In this document: positions 39,775-41,734 of the stretch, piece by piece
Layout: each line of letters starts with the position of its first letter
Numbering within the stretch: the first letter of the stretch is position 1
NCBI GenBank assembly: GCA_017415505.1
Contig: JAFQGG010000010.1
Span: 1 to 41,734, forward strand
Direction of reading: 5' to 3'
Origin: Clostridia bacterium
Lineage (GTDB): Bacteria > Bacillota > Clostridia > Christensenellales > Borkfalkiaceae
DNA length: 41,734 nucleotides
Position numbers and translations under genes: made by a program
The notes under the pieces: model-generated
Told to the model about the DNA's origin: nothing
What the model saw: the letters and a program-made list of their open reading frames with translations, nothing else
Databases searched by the model: none

Positions 39775-41734
39775 TTATCTATCCGCAAGCCTTTGATACG
39801 TTTTCATAAGCTCGGCAACGCACTCGCTCTCCGTCATCTTGATTGAAAATCCGTACGCGCTCATTACCGCTTTATCGTTCGCTTGGTGCGCCTTGCGAAG
39901 CTCGGGTGGCATCGTCACCTCGTCGTACAAGTCCGCAAGCGAGCAATCGGGATACAACGCCCGCGCATCCAATATCCCCTGCGCCGTTTCTTCAATTTTC
40001 GCCTTTTGTTCTTCCGTAACCTCGCACCACGGGAAATTATTGTAAACAATAGTTCCAGAATAGCGATAATCGCTTTTCAGTCTACCGCAAACTGCGCGCA
40101 TCCAAGCATTATGTACATTTGAAGTTAAAATTCCAAAATCAAATAGAGTTGCATTTTTCATAAAAAACAACATATCACCTGGAATAACTTCGCTTTCCAA
40201 GTAATCAATAGGAATATAACGCCGAGATTCGGAGGATACTTTGGGAATCGCGATATATCTTTCGTCGCTTATTCGCATATCTTCAAAAAGCGTAGGCGTA
40301 TTAGCAAGTTCCAAAGTCCTTGCTCGTTTACTTTTTTCACGGAAGGTCTTTACTTCCTCTATGCGCCTCAACAAAAGAGGACACTTTTTTATTTCGGTAG
40401 GATTTGCTCCTACCAACCAAAAACAATAACGGGGTTTTCGTTGAATAAAATCTTTACCCATCATAAAAGGACGCACAAATTTTACACCTTGGGGTTCTGC
40501 CTTGGCATATTCCTCATACTCTTCAATGGTCATCAATAAATTACTGTCGTCATTAGGCGAACTACCGCGGATAATTTCCGTTACACTACAAATAGGTTTC
40601 GTCCTTTTTTCTATAAAAATTGTAGGCGCGTCGATAAGATAAAAGTTTATATTATCGACAAACTGCAATCTATCCGAGGAATAAATCACTTTCGGGCGGG
40701 CATTAGCTCCGACGCTAAAACCGACGATAACGCAGTGTACGTGCGCCTTTGCGTTTGCCTCACTATCCCAACGGAATGTGCGGTGCGCAAAATCGATATG
40801 GATATGGAATCTATCGTAAAGGGGCTTCCAAACTGCGGCTACCTGCTCGCCCTGCGTAATGGAGTTGGTAGACACGAACGCAACTCCAATTTTGGTGTCT
40901 TTTATGAAGCTTGAAGCCTTAAAATACCAACCTGTTACATAATCAAGATTTTTTCCCGCATTATCGCTTACCGCTATCAAATCCTCTTTTTGTTCTTTCG
41001 TTTGATAAGCATACCCCACGAACGGCGGGTTGCCCATGATATAGGAAAGTTCATTTTTAGGCACTATATCTTCCCAATTAAGGCGCAGGGCGTTGCCCTC
41101 GACGATATTCGCATACGATTTAAGGGGAAGGAAGTCGAGCGAGGTATGCGCGATTTCTTCCGTTTCTTTGAGCATTTGGCTTTCGGCTATCCAAAGTGCC
41201 GTTTTTGCCACCGTTACGGCAAAATCGTTGATTTCTATTCCATAAAATTGCCTTATCGACACTTTTATAAGGTCGTAGCCGATTGCGATTTGGTCGCCCA
41301 AAATAATTTTGAGTGCTTCGTTTTCGAGTCTACGCAGGGAAATATACGTTTCCGTCAAGAAATTTCCGCTCCCGCAAGCGGGGTCTAAAAAGTTCAAACT
41401 TTGGAGCTTTTCCCTATACTCTTCCGCGCGACGGATTCTCGTTTTTGCCACCTGCAAAGCCTTAATTTCTTCCAGCTCGCTTTTGAGTTCGTCCAAGAAC
41501 AGCGGGTCGATTACCTTATGGATATTTTCAATCGAGGTATAGTGCATACCGCCCGAACGACGGGTTTCGGGGTTTAAGGTGCTTTCAAATACTGCGCCGA
41601 AAATCGTCGGGCTTATCTCGCTCCAATCGAAGTCCTCGCTTGCCTTTTGCAACAGCAAATTAACGATTTTTTCGGTAAAATTGGGGATTTCTATTTCCCC
41701 CGCGAACAGTCCGCCGTTCACGTACGGAAACGCG
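39775..41734 (-). CDS. MmeI-like (type IIL) DNA methyltransferase/restriction enzyme, partial
   Basis: At least 652 residues; the 5' part is beyond the window, and the frame runs without stop to the last base (AFPYVNGGLFAGEIEIPNF). GGMHYTSIENIHKVIDPLFL, SAM motif I FLDPACGSGNFLTE, and the N6-adenine motif IV MGNPPFVGY are clear, followed by a target-recognition region to the C-terminus. This is the layout of MmeI-type enzymes, which fuse nuclease, methylase and specificity in one chain; the nuclease domain would be off-window. More AT-rich codon use than neighbours in places suggests transfer. Confidence 0.9.
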   Translation of the reverse strand, partial: AFPYVNGGLFAGEIEIPNFTEKIVNLLLQKASEDFDWSEISPTIFGAVFESTLNPETRRSGGMHYTSIENIHKVIDPLFLDELKSELEEIKALQVAKTRIRRAEEYREKLQSLNFLDPACGSGNFLTETYISLRRLENEALKIILGDQIAIGYDLIKVSIRQFYGIEINDFAVTVAKTALWIAESQMLKETEEIAHTSLDFLPLKSYANIVEGNALRLNWEDIVPKNELSYIMGNPPFVGYAYQTKEQKEDLIAVSDNAGKNLDYVTGWYFKASSFIKDTKIGVAFVSTNSITQGEQVAAVWKPLYDRFHIHIDFAHRTFRWDSEANAKAHVHCVIVGFSVGANARPKVIYSSDRLQFVDNINFYLIDAPTIFIEKRTKPICSVTEIIRGSSPNDDSNLLMTIEEYEEYAKAEPQGVKFVRPFMMGKDFIQRKPRYCFWLVGANPTEIKKCPLLLRRIEEVKTFREKSKRARTLELANTPTLFEDMRISDERYIAIPKVSSESRRYIPIDYLESEVIPGDMLFFMKNATLFDFGILTSNVHNAWMRAVCGRLKSDYRYSGTIVYNNFPWCEVTEEQKAKIEETAQGILDARALYPDCSLADLYDEVTMPPELRKAHQANDKAVMSAYGFSIKMTESECVAELMKTYQRLADR

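Overview
The window looks like chromosomal DNA of an anaerobic, low-to-mid GC Bacillota (Clostridia-type) bacterium, possibly an uncultured gut lineage. The reasons are the ylxM-ffh-rpsP-khpA-rimM and rplM-rpsI gene orders, a TPP riboswitch in front of thiT, a T-box in front of cysE-cysS, consensus SigA promoters (TTGACA-17-TATAAT) and strong AGGAGG ribosome sites. Most genes are on the minus strand. No rRNA, tRNA or CRISPR array was seen.

Layout. 1-554: poly-C tract, a perfect 26-bp palindrome and degenerate copies of a hairpin repeat. 555-4016 (-): five-gene operon of a degenerate FtsK-like ATPase, mutY, HNH protein, flavodoxin-fold reductase and a LOG-like protein. 4157-7315: HtrA-type lipoprotein protease, yfbR, TPP riboswitch and thiT. 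7309-10354 (-): ylxM-ffh-rpsP-khpA-rimM. 10445-10976: gene-free, with six GTAAAC palindromes. 11007-15620 (-): T-box, cysE, cysS, then a short alaS and a small unknown gene. 15637-15817: a 181-bp MITE with a perfect 8-bp target duplication. 15881-17905: unknown gene, DeoR regulator, receiver-like protein. 18004-18856 (-): a gene-free transcription unit with a strong promoter and terminator and an internally duplicated set of hairpins, read here as a candidate large structured ncRNA. 18945-22641: acidic zinc-ribbon protein, large anchored lipoprotein and a tandem ~122-bp repeat array of the same family as the repeats at the window start. 22642-28450: small protein, ECF sigma factor with beta-propeller membrane protein, pbuX-xpt, rpsI-rplM. 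28719-34170 (-): three-gene operon (TrkA-N/RyR membrane protein, tandem AAA+ ATPase, Rossmann/RyR protein), a candidate signalling or conflict system. 34393-37998: fba and gapA facing a DUF898-like gene, with two large clusters of CTTAACCATGGTTAAG palindromes filling the two convergent intergenic regions. 38980-41734 (-): zinc metallopeptidase and a partial MmeI-like restriction-modification enzyme running off the end.

How the genes work together. The T-box couples cysteine synthesis (cysE) and cysteine charging (cysS) to tRNA-Cys. xpt-pbuX is a xanthine salvage pair. The sigma factor and beta-propeller protein overlap and probably form an envelope-signalling pair. fba and gapA are neighbouring glycolytic genes with separate promoters. 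The least explained parts are the RNA locus at 18.0-18.86 kb, the RyR/AAA operon, and the four unrelated palindromic or structured repeat families in the gene-free gaps.
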